NCBI GenBank assembly: GCA_964057225.1
Contig: OZ059899.1
Location: forward strand, 18,112,501 to 18,176,500
DNA: 64,000 nucleotides
Direction of reading: 5' to 3'
Source of the DNA: Auanema rhodensis
Lineage: Eukaryota > Nematoda > Chromadorea > Rhabditida > Rhabditidae
Below the pieces are notes generated by a model. That model ran no database searches and was not told the origin of the DNA. It saw nothing but the letters and a program-made list of their open reading frames with translations. Made by a program: the position numbers and the translations under genes. This document shows, in pieces, positions 63,900 to 64,000 of this stretch (position 1 is the first letter of the stretch; every line of letters starts with the position of its first letter).

Positions 63900-64000
63900 T
63901 TACGTGAACTTTAATTTATGCTAATTAAACGTACACGTGGTGTGCACTCGGTATGTAACTCGCTTCACGTGAAAGATAAAGAGATGCGGTTTTTAAAATT

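Larger units (their letters stand above)
1..64000. repeat. 176-bp satellite DNA array (364 monomers, head to tail)
   Basis: The entire window is a direct tandem repeat with a 176-nt unit. Taking the motif ttacgtgaac as monomer start, starts fall at 1, 177, 353, 529, 705, 881, 1058 and so on to 63900. That gives 363 complete monomers and a net excess of only 11 nt over 363 x 176. Neighbouring monomers usually differ at a handful of diagnostic positions. Every copy has the same orientation, and no unrelated sequence interrupts the array. Typical monomers have stops in all forward frames, so no coding role is visible. Known biology: arrays of nucleosome-length AT-rich monomers usually form centromeric, pericentromeric or subtelomeric heterochromatin in eukaryotes. 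I cannot tell which from sequence alone. The satellite family is not one I recognise. Array identity is certain; chromosomal role is inference. Confidence 0.99.

Noticed and set aside
1-64000. CRISPR array
   Set aside because: There are no unique spacers between short repeats. The whole 176-nt unit repeats, and variants are shared between copies.
1-64000. CACGTG sites as real promoters or G-box enhancers
   Set aside because: They occur twice in nearly every monomer with no TATA-like or coding context. I list them only as sequence features.
1-64000. A retrotransposon or other insertion nested in the array
   Set aside because: The 176-nt register runs through the window with only eleven single-base additions, leaving no room for an insertion.
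1-64000. A single dominant higher-order repeat
   Set aside because: Offsets of 3, 4, 5, 7, 9, 13, 15, 17, 20, 30 and 39 monomers each fit only part of the window.

Overview
The whole window is one uninterrupted, head-to-tail satellite DNA array. The unit is about 176 bp, roughly 34% G+C (60 of 176 bases in the reference monomer at 529-704). Counting from base 1, there are 363 complete monomers up to 63899 and a partial one from 63900 to the end. All copies have the same orientation, and the array runs off both ends. I see no gene, RNA gene, transposon, CRISPR array, single-copy spacer or inversion. The only open frame of any size (60 codons, near 61.6-61.8 kb) comes from one point change in a diverged monomer.

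An array this long and regular points to a eukaryotic chromosome, in centromeric, pericentromeric or subtelomeric heterochromatin. The unit length matches nucleosome-scale satellites such as plant and animal centromere repeats. I do not recognise the sequence. From memory it does not resemble human alpha satellite (171 bp), Arabidopsis pAL1 (178 bp) or Brassica CentBr (176 bp). A flowering plant is my best guess, at low confidence.

The monomers fall into about a dozen variant classes marked by a few diagnostic sites, and these let the array history be read. Classes used below: A (aattcatg, gcagttatc); A' (A with gtgtggactc); B (gtgatgtgcacttgg plus ggttttta); C (ggttctc); D (gtgaaag, ggttttc); E (gtgtaag, ggttttc); E2 (E with ttttcgaaatt); F (gtagacg); G (gtgttgtgc with gtggaag); H (aaatg form of D); I (aattcatg with aaacg); K (ctaatcaaac); X (ctacataaatg); L (ctgattaaatg front on an A-like body).

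Layout. From 1 to about 26.1 kb the array is rich in A, E, E2 and F. It opens with three related 15-18-mer blocks (1-2641, 2642-5282, 5283-8451), followed by mixed monomers, a clean 7-mer tandem at 13.7-16.2 kb, and further 3-mer, 10-mer and 17-mer duplications. All eleven 177-nt monomers lie here. From about 26 to 50 kb, F disappears, L and G appear, and large recent duplications dominate: offsets of 5280 bp (30 monomers, twice) and 6864 bp (39 monomers). From about 50 to 64 kb, newer classes (aacttttatttatg, agatttccc) are arranged in 5-, 9-, 13- and 20-mer copies. No single higher-order period covers the window; units of 3, 4, 5, 7, 9, 13, 15-18, 30, 39 and about 88 monomers are nested or overlapping. 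That is the pattern expected of repeated unequal exchange or segmental amplification inside a live satellite.

The most notable features are the near-fixed 176-nt length despite extensive sequence turnover, three ACGTG cores per monomer spaced 32-33 bp apart, several short dyads per monomer, CpG above expectation with variants at CpG sites, and hybrid monomers whose junctions fall around the first CACGTG.
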